Shown here: piece by piece, positions 11,649-24,324 of the stretch
How the letters are laid out: each line of letters starts with the position of its first letter
Position numbering within the stretch: the first letter of the stretch is position 1
NCBI GenBank assembly: GCA_946800325.1
Contig: OX326956.1
Span: 38,967,082-39,031,081, forward strand
DNA length: 64,000 bases
Source: Luzula sylvatica
Taxonomy: Eukaryota > Streptophyta > Magnoliopsida > Poales > Juncaceae
Reading direction: 5' to 3'
Notes under the pieces: generated by a model
Database searches by the model: none
What the model was told of the DNA's origin: nothing
Seen by the model: only the letters and a program-made list of their open reading frames with translations
Translations under genes and position numbers: made by a program

Positions 11649-12618
11649 GAGAAAATTTTAAATAACCCCCTATCTTTTCCTGAATTTGCAAAAATCTCCC
11701 TAATTTTTGGAAAACTCAAAAAAAAAATACCTCTAAACAACTTTTCATTTTCAATTATCCCCCCTATAAGAATATTTCGTGATGTTATAATTTTTTTGAA
11801 CGAAAATACCCCTCCATTATCAATATTCAAATTTATTAAACATATGTTTGTATTATTTTATTTATTTAAAATCACTATAAATATTTTGTAACATGTACTA
11901 ATTAAAAAAAACTATGAGTCATATATATAATTTTAATCATTTATTTGTTATATATTTTGTTATACAAAACTAGCATTAAATAAAAAACGATACAGAAATA
12001 TTTCTGAAAATATCTTGACAAAATAATATTGTCTAGCATTTCATTTTAATGCATTTCGTTTTAATTCTCAATAGTTACTAAATAATATTTCTTGCCAAAT
12101 TAACAATGAATGAATGAACATTAAAACTAGCATTAAAACAATATTTTCGCTAGTTTTAGTTTTCGCAGCTAATTTTATCTGAGCAGCTAGTTTTTAGTAA
12201 TTATTTCTTATTAAAAACTATTGAGAATTAAAACTAAATGTTAAAATAATATAATTTTGTCAAGATATTTTCAGAAATATTTTTTATATATGTTGATTAT
12301 TTCTTTTATTTAATATTAATTTTGTATGACAAAATATATAATGAATAAAATATTAAAATTATGTATATGATATATATTTTTTTGAAATTAGTATATGTTA
12401 ATTGACGATTTTTAAATTAAATTAAAAAAGGTTTTATTAAATTTAAATATGGAAAATCAAGGGGTATTTTGCTCCACAAGAATTGTAACACCATGAAATA
12501 TCCCTAGAGGGGGTAATTGAAAATGATATCTTGTTTATAGAGTTTTTTTGAAGTTTTCCAAAAGTTAGGTGGGTTTTTGCAAATTCAAGAAAAGATGGGG
12601 ATTATTTAAAAATTTCCC
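11649..12618. mobile_element. Non-autonomous MULE-like element, family A, old copy
   Basis: Long terminal inverted repeats (TIRs): the left end reads aaataaccccctatcttttc and the right end reads its diverged complement (gaaaagatggggattattt), with arms of roughly 170 bp. The flanks ttagttaat and tttgtcaat match at 7 of 9 bases, as expected for an old 9-bp duplication. The interior is AT-rich, without coding capacity, and matches the interior of 31708-32676 (aactagcattaaa..aatatt). Confidence 0.75.
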
Positions 12619-14708
12619 TTTGTCAATACCATGTTATATAAAAGCGCTTAACACATGCAAACAATATTATAAGATTTTAGAAGAAAAAATGGGGGTGCAT
12701 ATATTTATTCTATATATCTAAGGCTTGTGTTATGAATTAAAAGCAAGTTGATTGAGTCGTCATGCATCAAGTTCCTTATTAGTTAGGGAAAGAAGAAATT
12801 ATAATTATAATTCTTGATACATAATTCATTAACTCATAATGAATCATATTTTGCTCAGAATTAAAGAGACTTCAATAGTGTGTAAGTATAAAACGTGTAA
12901 TAAAATATTATTATAAAGATTAATTAATATAATAGAAGTTATAAAATTAAAAGACGACGTTTAAACGGTAATTAATGAGAGGTGAAAATGATTTTTCATT
13001 TTTTCTTTAGTACATTCAATTGATCAGCCAAATTATTTGTTACTTATACACAAACTAGAGTCCAGATTTTCTTCTATCATTCCAAAATCAAGAAACATTT
13101 AATAAAGTTGTAATGACTTGCTTTGAGAAAGACAAGCACAGATTTAAAGATAAACCATGTGGCCTATATTCCTAGATTATTATATAGGTACCAAATCTAA
13201 TCCAAGCATGTAAGCAAAGGGGTTATATATGCATCAACCAATAACTCACTCGAACATCCTTGATGAGATGGCAAAATATATTTAGTTAATTTGATTAGTA
13301 CTCTTAATTGAATAAATTAACGGGTTAATTGATCGCTTAATTAATTGACATGACAATTAATATGTACTAATATTAACACATTAAAATGAATTGACGTGGG
13401 GGGGGGGGGGATTTCTGGGTCCTCAAGGGAACTTTTTTTTTTGTTATCCTCAATCATTTAGTTTTGAGGTAATTCAAAGTTAGAAAGCTCTTCTTTTAAA
13501 AGATACACTTTTTTTCCTTAATGAAATATGCCACTTGTGCCTAAAAGTTTTCCTAAGCTCACAAGTTTCCTTATCAAGATTCTTGGCACATATAACCAAC
13601 AAAATATCTTAATCCTAATGAAAACAAGATATTAAAACATTGTTCATTCATCAAAAAAAGTTGTGCAGGCAAATTCTGAATATACCCCCCAAAAACTTCT
13701 CGGTGTCGAATCGGAACCATAATGATATGTGATCAAAACATAAACGGTCTGCTAAATAACTTTCTGATTGATCTGAAAAAACTAAATCGATTTTATCTAT
13801 GACTCGAATCTGATTTGTGATTCGAACCCAACTAACCCGTAACTCGAACCCGTCTGATACGAGACAAAGCAATTCAGAATTTGCATGCTCAACCCATAAC
13901 TCAAATGACCCGACTCGCACAACCAGTCTGATCCGAAATGACCCGACTCGCACAATTATCATCTCCACAAAAAGCATTTTATTTTTTGTATCAAACTTGA
14001 GTGTATAAAGAAGATCAAATTATTTGATTTGGTATCTTAATTGGCCAACATGACAACCTAAAATGTGTAGACAAGGACCCATGTATCTGTCAATTAAATA
14101 GAAGAGTAGTACACTAGCAATAATGCTAGAGCTACATATACCCACTGAAAATGCAAGATAATATACTTTGCTCATATACATATTTTATAAATTATTTGTT
14201 CTTTTTTCTATCTTTTTAGCCATTTCTTTTTTGTTTATAGTTGAAGGCATTTAATTTGATATTACATTATTGTAGATAAGTGTCGGTTTCGTATTGGCTA
14301 ACTGGTACATTCTTTAATGCATATTGTTTAGCATCCGTGTTATTTCACTTTCAAAAAAAGGGAAAAATAACTAAGAAAATGGCATAATTTGTCTAACTAA
14401 ATAATCATTTTTCTTTCACATTCATTGTAATATGAAAATAAAGATATCATGATAGTTTGAATTTATTTGTGGAACACATTAGAAATATGAGATATACATA
14501 ATATTCTTGTATCTTTGAAGGGGTACTCGTGATATTTGAATGTTTTGTAGGGGTATTGACGATATTTATATTTGAGGGGTGGGTATACATGATATTTGAG
14601 GCGGAGGTGCCTACTTTAGATCCATAAAATTGTGCCTACTTTAGATGGTATTTTTACTTATTATAGTCGAATCCAAATCGAATCTATAATCGAGCCAAAA
14701 CTCGAATT
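12619..14708. other. Intergenic DNA
   Basis: No gene is supported. A run of twelve G sits at 13399-13410. At 13790-13965 short phrases such as acccgactcgcacaa occur twice within open frames on both strands, but nothing resembles a known domain. At 14510-14650 there are short imperfect repeats (atatttgagg, gcctactttaga). Confidence 0.5.
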
Positions 14709-17700
14709 GTTCTCCATTTAAAGAGTGAATGTTTTTTAGCTCTCACATTGAGTTACCTAATCTTTGACTTTCTATCACACATAATTTCCATATTTATTTT
14801 ATGATTTGATTATATCCATTAATTTATATCATGTATCCTTTAATTTATATCATGTTTTACCCATTTAACCATTTAATAATTTATTTTATTCTCTTTATAT
14901 CATGTTCTACCTTAATTATATTATCATGTATTCATATTTATTTTATGATTTCATTTATATAATTACATATTTGTTTTGTGATATTCATTAATTTATTTTA
15001 TGATATAATAATTATGAATTGTTTTGTGATATTCATTAATTTATTTTATGATATGATATGATTTTTTTCAAATTTATTTTATATCATGCTTTACGCATTT
15101 AATAATTTTCATATTTGTTTTGTGATATTCATTAATTTATTTTATGATATTATATCAAATTACTTGTGATATTCATTAATTTATTTTATGATATTATATC
15201 AAATTATACATTTAATAATTTTCATATTGATTTTATGATATTTTTTTCCGTAAACATAACAAATGACAATTAATAAGTGAATACACAATCTTTTATCTAA
15301 TATAAACAATTACATTAAAAAAACCCATTTAACCATTTAATAATTTAATAATTTATTTTATGATCTTTGTATCATGTTCTACCATAATTATATTAATATT
15401 TATATCATGTTTTCATATTTATTTTATGATTTCATATTTATTTTGTGATTAATATTTATATAATTTCCATATTTATTTTATGATTTGATTATATCCATCA
15501 ATTTATATCATGTATCCATCAATTTATATCATGTTTTACCCATTTAACCATTTAATAATTTATTTTATGATCTTTATATCATGTTTTACCTGAATTATAT
15601 TAATATTGTTCTCTCTTTAAAGAGTGGATGTTTTTGACCTCTCACATTGAGCCACCTCATCTTTGACTTTCTATCACACATAATTTTCATATTTATTTTA
15701 TGATTTGATTATATCCATTAATTTATATCATGTATCCAATAATTTATATCATGTTTTACCCATTTAACCATTCAATAATTTATTTTATGATCTTTATATC
15801 ATGTTCTACCATAATTATATTATCATGATTTCATATTTATTTTATGATTTCATATTTGTTCTCCCTTTAAAGAGTGGATATTTTTGAGCTCTCACATTGA
15901 GCCACCTCATCTTTGACTTTCTATCCCACATAATTTCCATATTTATTTTACGATTTGATAATATCCATTAATTTATATCATGTATCCAATAATTTATATC
16001 ATGTTTTACCCATTTAACCATTCAATAATTTATTTTATGATCTTTATATCATGTTCTACCATAATTATATTATCATGTTTTCATATTTATTTTATGATTT
16101 CATATTTATTTTGTGATTAATATTTATATAATTTCATATTTGTTCTCCCTTTAAAGAGTGGATGTTTTTGAGCTCTCACATTGAGCCACCTCATCTTTGA
16201 CTTTCTATCACACATAATTTCCATATTTATTTTACGATTTGATTATATCCATTAATTTATATCATGTATCCAATAATTTATATCATGTTTTACCCATTTA
16301 ACCATTCAATAATTTATTTTATCATCTTTATATCATGTTCTACCATAATTATATTATCATGTTTTCATATTTATTTTATGATTTCATATTTATTTTGTGA
16401 TTAATATTTATATAATTTAATATTTGTTTTGTGATATTCATTAATTTATTTTATGATATAATAATTAAGAATTGTTTTGCGATATACATTAATTTATTTT
16501 ATGACATGATTTCATATTTGTTTTGTTATATTCATTAATTTATTTTATGATATGATATGATTTTTTCACATTTATTTTATATCATGCTTTATGCATTTAA
16601 TAATTTTCATATTTGTTTTGTGATATTCATTCATTTATTTTATGATATTATATCAAATTACACATTTAATAATTTTCATATTGGTTTTATGATATTTTTT
16701 CCGTAAACATAACAAATAACAATTAATAAGTGAATACACAATCTTTTATCTAATACAAACAATTACATTAAAAAATGGAAATTTTTTCGAAATAACCAAG
16801 TTGGAAAACTTTATACCCGAAATAACCAAGTTTTGAACATAATTCCCAAAATCTCTTTTGCGGGGTTTGGAATTTCGCCGGGCGAGGTTTGGAACCTCGC
16901 CTTCTTTCTATTCGTCATTAATTGGGTTAAACAGCAATTAAGAAAAGGTGAGGTTTGGAACCTTGCCAGGCGATGAACCAAACATCTCTTTTGTCATTTC
17001 ATACCAAAAACATTTAATCCCCTCCAAAATGCACCTGCCGAATTCTCCATTATTTGAATTATTATATTTAATTAATGTGATAATTAAAAAATATAATTAA
17101 ATATTCATTAAAATTTATTCAAATTTAAGAATTCGAACGAATATTAATTATGTATTAAGTTAGTAGCTAATATTTAATGGTTACTATTTTAATTAAATAT
17201 ACTAATTAGAACATATAAATATTATGATAAAATATGAATAATTTTGGTTCGCATATTTAATTAAAATGATAAGCAGTACATGTTAGCTGTTAACTTAATA
17301 CGTAATTAATAATGGTTCGAATTTATAAATTGGAATAAATTTTACTGAATAATTAATTATATCTTTTAATTAGCACGTAAATTAAATGTAATTGTTTGTA
17401 ATGGAGGATTCGGCAGGTACAATTTGGGTGCAATAAAAAAAAAATTCTTTTTTCAAACGTGTCAGTACTCACTTTTTTAAAAAAAATCACTCTCCCCAGA
17501 ATATACCTGCCGAATCCTCCATTACAAACAATTACATTTAATTTACGTGCTAATTAAAAGATATAATTAAATATTCAGTAAAATTTATTCCAATTTATGA
17601 ATTCGAAAAATTATTAATTTTGTATTAAGTTAACAGCCAACATGTACTAGTTATTATTTTAATTAAATATACTAATTAAAACATATAAATACTATGATAA

Positions 17701-19557
17701 AATGTGGATAATTTCAGTTCGTATATTTAATTAAAATGATAAGCAGTACATGTTAGCTGTTAACTTAATATGTAATTAATAATTGTTCGAATTCGTAAAT
17801 TTTAATAAATTTTACTGAATATTTAATTATATATCTTAATTATCAACATAATTGAACGTAATAACTAAATAATGGATAATTCGGCGGGTACATTTTGGAG
17901 TAGAATAATTTTTTTATATATTTTTTTCAAACCGTGTCACGTGTCAGAAATAAAAAAAAATAAAAAAATTATTGTACTCCAAAATGTACCCGCCGAATTA
18001 TCTATTATATAGTTATTACGTTCAATTATGTTGATAATTAAAATATATAATTAAATATTCAGTAAAATTTATTCAAATTTACGAATTCGAACCATTATTA
18101 ATTACGTATTAAGTTAACAGCTAACATGTACTGTTTATCATTTTAATTAAATATACGAACCAAAATTATCCACATTTTATCATAATATTTATATGTTCTA
18201 ATTTGTATATTTAATTAAAATAGTAACCATTACATATTAGCAGCTAACTTAATACATAATTAATATTCGTTCGAATTCTTAAATTTGAATAAATTTTAAT
18301 GAATATTTAATTATATTTTTTAATTATCACATTAATTAAATATAATAATTCAAATAATGGAGAATTCGGCAGGTGCATTTTGGAGGGGATTAAATGTTTT
18401 TGGTATGAAATGACCAGAGCGATGTTTGGTTCATCGCCTGGCGAGGTTCCAAACCTCACCTTTTCTTAATTGCTGTTTAACCCCAGTTAATGACGGGTGG
18501 AAAGAAGGCGAGGTTCCAAACCTCGCCCGGCGAAATTCCAAACCCCGCAAAAGACATTTTGGGAATTATGTTCAAAACTTGGTTATTTCGGGTATAAAAT
18601 TTTCCAACTTGGTTATTTTGAAAAAATTTCCTTAAAAAATCATTTAACCATTTAATAATTTATTTTATGATCTTTATATCATGTTCTGCCATAATTATAT
18701 TAATATTTATTTTATGATTTCATATTTATTTTGTGATTAATATTTATATAATTTCCATATTTATTTAATGATTTGATTATATCCATTAATTTATATCATG
18801 TATCCATTAATTTATATCATGTTTAACCCATTTAACCATTTAATAATTTATTGTATGATCTTTATATCATGATCTACCTTAATTATATTAGTATTGTTCT
18901 CCCTTTAAAGAGTGGGTGATTTTGAGCTCTCACATTGAGCCACCTCATCTTTGACTTTCTATCACACATAATTTCCATATTTATTTTATGATTTGATTAT
19001 ATGCATTAATTTATATCATGTATCTATTCATTTATATCATGTTTTACCCGTGTAACCATTTAATAATTTATTGTATGATCTTTATATCATGTTCTACTAT
19101 AATTATATTATCATGTTTTCATATTTATTTTATGATTTCATATTTATTTTGTGATTAATATTTATATAATTTCATATTTGTTTTGTGATATTCATTAATT
19201 TATTTTATGATGTAATAATTATGAATTGTTTTTTGATATTCATTAATTTATTTTACGATATGATTTCATATTTGTTTTGTGATATTCATTAATTTATTTT
19301 ATGATATGATATGATTTTTTCAAATTTATTTTATATCGTGCTTTACGCATTTAATAAATTTCATATTTGTTTTGTGATAATTATTAATTTATTTTATGAT
19401 ATCATATCATATTACACACTTAATAATTTTCATATTGGTTTTATGATATTTTTCTGTAAACATAACAAATAACAATTAATAAGTGAATACACAATATTTT
19501 ATCTAATACAAACAATTACATTAAAAATTCGCAGCGAAGCGCGGGCAAATTTCCTAG
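14709..19557. mobile_element. Helitron-like tandem array (with a MULE inserted)
   Basis: The right end reads gcagcgaagcgcgggcaaat, then ttCCTAG followed by T: a GC-rich short hairpin about ten bases before CTAG, the classic Helitron 3' end with the expected 3' flanking T. A 75-80-bp module starting gttctccctttaaagagtgg and containing gagctctcacattgagccac, which resembles Helitron 5' ends, occurs five times (14709, 15608, 15858, 16142, 18896). A 3'-proximal block (cataacaaat.acaattaata) occurs three times (about 15253, 16704, 19459), but only the last is followed by the terminal hairpin. So this is several unit bodies head to tail with one complete 3' end. No Rep/helicase coding was seen. The exact 5' end is uncertain. 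Confidence 0.72.
16777..18631. mobile_element. Long-inverted-repeat MULE-type element, three palindromic modules
   Basis: It is bounded by perfect 9-bp duplications ttaaaaaat (16768-16776 and 18632-18640). The ends ggaaattttttcgaaataac and its near-perfect complement begin inverted arms extending at least 270 bp, including ggcgaggtttggaacctcgc, itself nearly palindromic. Inside, three modules of about 380 bp (about 17037-17420, 17509-17892, 17990-18372) each begin near gccgaatt.tccatta and end with its complement, so each is a palindrome. About 90-bp spacers separate them. No protein is encoded. It sits in the Helitron array and is younger than it. The 9-bp duplication and long TIRs fit the Mutator superfamily. 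Confidence 0.88.
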
Positions 19558-19687
19558 TTATTATAACATTAGTAGAAAATAACTAAGCTCGAAGATATTG
19601 AAATCATACAATATGCTTAGAATATATAATTTTATGCTTCATACCATATAAAGTATATTCTTCACGTGGAGTTGCATGGGTTTTGAT

Positions 19688-20223
19688 CAATGTTATAGAA
19701 ATCGCTAGGCGCTAGTCGGGCGGACGGACACCGTCTAGCACCTAGAGGGATTAATCGGGGATTAATCGGGGATTAATCGGAGATTAATCGGATCTAGGCG
19801 GATTTGTAATTTTACATAGTTTTTGTCATTTTTTTAATTTGTATATATTATAATTTGTGCTATAATTTTTTATACTAAAAATAATGTATATTGATTTATT
19901 TAAAACAACGTCCAAACAAATCATAACATTAAATCTACATATTAATTTATTTAAAACAACGTCCAAACAAATTATAACATGAAATCTACAAAATGACATT
20001 AATACAAATTCAAATAAATCACAAAATAAAATTACTAAAAATAGAAATAAGAAAGGAAATGGGTTGTGGGTTGTGGGTTTTTTTTTTTTTTTTAAATTTA
20101 AAAAAAAAAATTTAAGTGGCCTGGGCGGAATTATGCGGGCCTAGGCGGAATTCCGCCTAGACAGAAACGACTAGGCTAAATCTGAACGTTTTCCTGCCGC
20201 CTAGGCCGATTTTTAGAACAATG
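19688..20223. mobile_element. Non-autonomous hAT-like element
   Basis: It is flanked by perfect 8-bp duplications gttttgat (19680-19687 and 20224-20231). The left end is caatgttatagaaatcgc and the right end is the complement of cattgttctaaaaatcgg. Both continue into ctaggcg motifs that recur several times at each end. A 14-bp unit gggattaatcgggg is repeated at 19748-19790. No coding region. An 8-bp duplication with TIRs starting CA fits hAT. Confidence 0.8.
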
Positions 20224-20629
20224 GTTTTGATACTTGGATCTAAAACAAGTTGCAACAATCATAGATTCATAATGCGAGGCCTACATAAAAGCTAGATTTA
20301 TGATCAAATAATGTATGGTTTGTATGATTATGATGTAGGAACACGTTATTTGATATTTGCCAATTGATGAAAATGTAGGGAAAATCTCACTAAAAATATG
20401 CTTCAAATTGCATGAAAAAAAATCATTTGAAATGATAAGTATCAAATCATATAAATATAATGTGGAAAGTTCGATGTTATGGCCTCTAATAAATGCCAAC
20501 GAAAAGAGATGGAAAAACTAAAGAACGATAATTCACAAAACAAGATAAAAGGAACAAAAACAAATAATTAATTTCTATCCATAATACAAATGAGAAATAC
20601 TAATACAACATTGCATTTAATTTCAAAAA

Positions 20630-21859
20630 TTAAGTACTTAGGCCCTTGGCTTTTCCAGCTTGAACACTTTGTATCTTTTGTTGCAACTTCATCATCTACA
20701 TTGAGCAAACAAAATAATTTGAGAATATATATTTTAGTTCTGTAAATACAAGTAAAAATAGGGTCTTTTGGGGAAAATGGCGACTTACAGATTCCTGCTT
20801 GGAGTTTTGCTTGTTCTCCAAGTCTCGAAGTGTTCCATCAAGCCTCTTCCTGTTCAAAATAGCACTCGTTAATTCTCAAAACAAGTTAGGAATTTTGCAA
20901 AAGAACCCCTACATTATTGAAAATCGCAATAAAGCCCCTCCATATTGGTTGTTACAATCAGTAATTTATTATGATAGAGGCTTTTTCTGGAGTTTCTTAA
21001 TTTTTGTTGGCTTTTACATTGTAATGCAGGGATTTTTTTACAATTTAGACATAATACAGGAACTTAATTGCTAATTTCGCAAATAAGTTATATGGGGTCC
21101 CAAAAAGTTTAGCCTTTAACATGACAACCTTGAGAGGTTTTTCATATGAACAAACTTATGAAATATATAAAACTTACAATTCGGCAGAAATATATTCGAT
21201 TCTCTTCTTAACATTTGCATTGGCCTCGGCTAAATCTTGTTTCACCAAAACTGGACCGATTAACTTAAACACATTTGCATCCTCCTTTAACAACTCTAAT
21301 TCCTACAAAATCGAATAAATATCACAATTAAATATATTCATAATTATTATATTGAAAGTTTTAGAGTGAATTAATTGATTTAAGTTACATTGAGAACGAG
21401 TTCATTCTCTCCGAGCTGGATTGTGTACTGCTTTCGAACCTGATGATTCTTCGAAATATCTAAAATAAACAAAACGAGATTCAGTAATTAGATATAAAAT
21501 TGAGATATTTTTATGTAATTCAGCGTTTAATAGCAAAGTGGGGGACGAATTCAGCTCGATTGAATCTTAATCGATACTTTATTTGAAGCATTTAAGGTTT
21601 AGAAAGTGTAAAAAAGCAAACTTAATACGAATCTAAAACCAGAAAAAGAAGCCATTGCCGAACAATAATCGGTAGGGTAAAAGTAGAAACAATTTCTATT
21701 TTTACGATAGGGTTCTTTGATCGAAAAGCCTAAATTAAGATTACAAAAAGAAATAGTTGGAAAGATCGTACCTTTCTGAATCTTGCTAAGGGCGTTAGCT
21801 TGGCCTTCTAGATCTCTCTGTACCTCTTTCAACGCCGCTTGAGAAGCCGCCATGGCCAT
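20630..21859 (-). CDS. PFD6: Prefoldin subunit 6
   Basis: Five exons read on the minus strand: 21859-21772, 21459-21389, 21302-21178, 20849-20789 and 20695-20630, all with GT-AG introns and consistent phase. They give 136 aa (134 if the in-frame ATG at 21853 is used), close to the usual 125-130. Recognisable blocks in order are VQRDLEGQANALSKIQKD, QVRKQYTIQLGENELVLN, ELELLKEDANVFKLIGPVLV, KQDLAEANANVKKRIEYIS, KRLDGTLRDLENKQ and a final MMKLQQKIQSVQAGKAK. These form the two coiled-coil arms and central beta hairpin of a beta-class prefoldin. Subunit 6 is part of the six-subunit cytosolic chaperone that passes unfolded tubulin and actin to the TRiC/CCT chaperonin. The gene appears intact. Confidence 0.95.
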
Positions 21860-23269
21860 TGATGCTCGGGAAAAATCGCAGCTTTTTCTTTTACTTTGTC
21901 GAAGTCCTTTCTCTTTCGATTTCTATTTGGGTTCGAGAACAATCTTTTCATATTCAAATTGGGCCAAAATAGGTCTTAGTTACATATTTCCAATTTCAAA
22001 TTATATTTTCATGAATTTTGTTCGTATAAAATTTATATCCTTTTGGGCCAGACTATGTCTAAAAAGCCTAAATAAGTAAATATGAATCATATGATACTTT
22101 CAATTAATAATTAAATTTAATAAATCATGTACATTAGTAAATTCATATTTTTGGGCTGAAATAATAAAAAAAAACAAATAAATGGTGAAGGTTGATTGTT
22201 GAAACTAGAAATCACAAACTCTCACAAGCCATCACATATAAAAAAAAATTTGTCTCACACTCAATATTTAATTTTTGGGCTGAAATAATTAAAACAAATA
22301 GTCGCAACAAATACAGTACAATATAGAGGTGGAAAATATAACTCGAATCGGGAAAATCGTTTCGCTATTCTACTTGAGCCGAAGGAATTCCAAACTGAAA
22401 TGGTTTGTTGTTATTTGTTATTATAACCTGACTAAATTTGAATTCGAGTTATTTAAGACCTTATTGCAAATATGGTACGAGCTCAAATCAGGGTCGGTCC
22501 CAACAAATTTAGCGTCCTGGTTCGATTCGTTAATGAGTCTTGATATTACTTAAAATGATATTCAGTAGAAAAATAATATATAATTATATTCTTGACAAAA
22601 TAACAAATTCTTAACATCACTAATTATATTTTATAAGTACTTACAAAAGAAAAATTCTTTATATTTTTAACAAAAACAACCAAAATCTTGTAAAACATGG
22701 AATGAATTGAATATATCAACAGAATGATTTGATTCATTCATGAAATTATTCTAAACTCAATTCATGAATTGAATTGAAGACAATCTTTATTTTTTATTTT
22801 CTTTTTGATTCTCAGACGATATCTGAGGATTTTGGTCTTGTTATTGATATTTTATTTTGAGGAAAACAGATCAAACCAATAGTGAACTTGTAGTTTGAAT
22901 TTTGTGATTCGAGTTAGTAAGATCTTCAAACATGTGTTTCTGGATTTAGGGCGAATAAAGTTCAACGAGAATATGAACTGCGACCTTCTACGGTGGAGTC
23001 GGCAAAGAGAAATTTTGAAAACATTCTTCGGCGAAAACCACCAAAACGAATATAAAAGTTGGCCCCGACAATTTTCGTCCTAGTTCGAGTCGTTAATGAG
23101 TCTTAATATTACCTAAAATTTAGCCCAATACACAATATTTCATAAGTTTTTGAACATTGTTATATTCTTGACAAAATAACAAACTTTTAACATCACATAC
23201 TTCTATTCAAAAAATACATACAAAAGAAACATTTTAATATTCTTTGACAGAAACAACAAAAAATTCAAG
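21860..23269. other. Intergenic with hAT-element flanking repeats
   Basis: No gene is supported. The phrase cgttaatgagtctt.atatta, with surrounding gtt.gattcg and ttcttgacaaaataacaaa, appears at 22525-22615 and again at 23088-23185. So about 200 bp is duplicated in direct orientation. This probably belongs to the non-coding end of the decayed hAT element next to it. Confidence 0.5.
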
Positions 23270-24290
23270 AAAATAAGCAAATTCCTCCGTCAACTCATTG
23301 TACTTTAAATCATCCAAAAACTTTATTTCAATTAAGATCATAGTTAAATCATTCAATATCTCTTGTACGAAGATAAGTTTTTACAAACTTCAACTTTGAA
23401 AAACTCATTTCAATGATAGCCACATTAAAGAGTATAATAAATAAAATTAGATAAACCACACATACCATTCGAAAAGTTTCATCATAAGTATAATCGAATA
23501 AAATTGAGGATGCCAACCCGTTTCGTAATTTCTTTCGACAATAAAAATATTAGTTGTTTAAGTTCTTAAAATAACATGTGTATCAATATTATCTAGTCCA
23601 TCGTGCTTCGAAAAAAACTTGAAACATCCATTTTAATTTCTCTTTACAAACACCTTTGGATGAGATATAAAATTTATCTACAATGCCTACAATACGGAGA
23701 AAATACTTTATTCAAATTTGCTCTAATAACAAGTTTTCAATAGCATAGTATATCATATCATCATCAAATTGCTTCGTCCTACGAACATGCCTTCTTTTTA
23801 AAAAAAATTGGGTCAATTATATCGATTTCAAGTGCAATTCGGTTAGCTTGTCGTCGAGTCTTCGAAACCCTATTCTCTAAATATTTTAAAAATCATTGAG
23901 ATCTTTTATTTTTAGAGTAATATTTACTTTGTTACAAAAAATCAAGTATTGTGATAGATTGTGATCGGTTTATGTGGTATCATTACTCCTATTTTAAACT
24001 CCTTTCTTCACTATCTATTTCTTCTCGTAGAGGAACTTTGCTAACTTCATTAATTTTGAGGATTTATGACAAATACTCAATCTAATCTAGAATTTGAAAT
24101 TCTCTAAAACATTGAGACATAATTCTTAGTTTTCATGTTTAAAAATATTTGAAAGTTCAATTATTGTATCTCTTATATTCGACATTCGGCTTTTTATGAC
24201 TCTGGCGCTCTCAACGAGTTGTCGTGGCGATTTTGGTTTCAAATCCTTCACATACCTTAGAAGAACAACCCTTTGGCGAGTCGAACCCGA
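23270..24290 (-). pseudogene. Decayed hAT-family transposase (ZMYM1/TTF type)
   Basis: Translating the minus strand in shifting frames gives pieces in the correct order of a plant hAT transposase of the ZMYM1-like, TTF-zinc-finger type. Around 24230-24180 is RQLVESARVIKSR..IRDTI, like the TRWESR..I..I region. Around 23800-23760 is KRRHVRRTKQFDDD. At 23420-23280 are MSFSKLKFVKTYLRT and, after a frame change, QERLNDLTMILIE, the hAT C-terminal dimerisation region. Several stops and frameshifts separate them, so it is non-functional. Boundaries are approximate and no TIR or duplication was identified. Confidence 0.65.
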
Positions 24291-24324
24291 AATTAATATA
24301 CAAATTATTCACACATAAATACAA

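Noticed and set aside
20799..21318. Open frames on the plus strand within the prefoldin gene
   Set aside because: They lie antisense to exons 3 and 4 and intron 3 of prefoldin subunit 6 and have no own signals.
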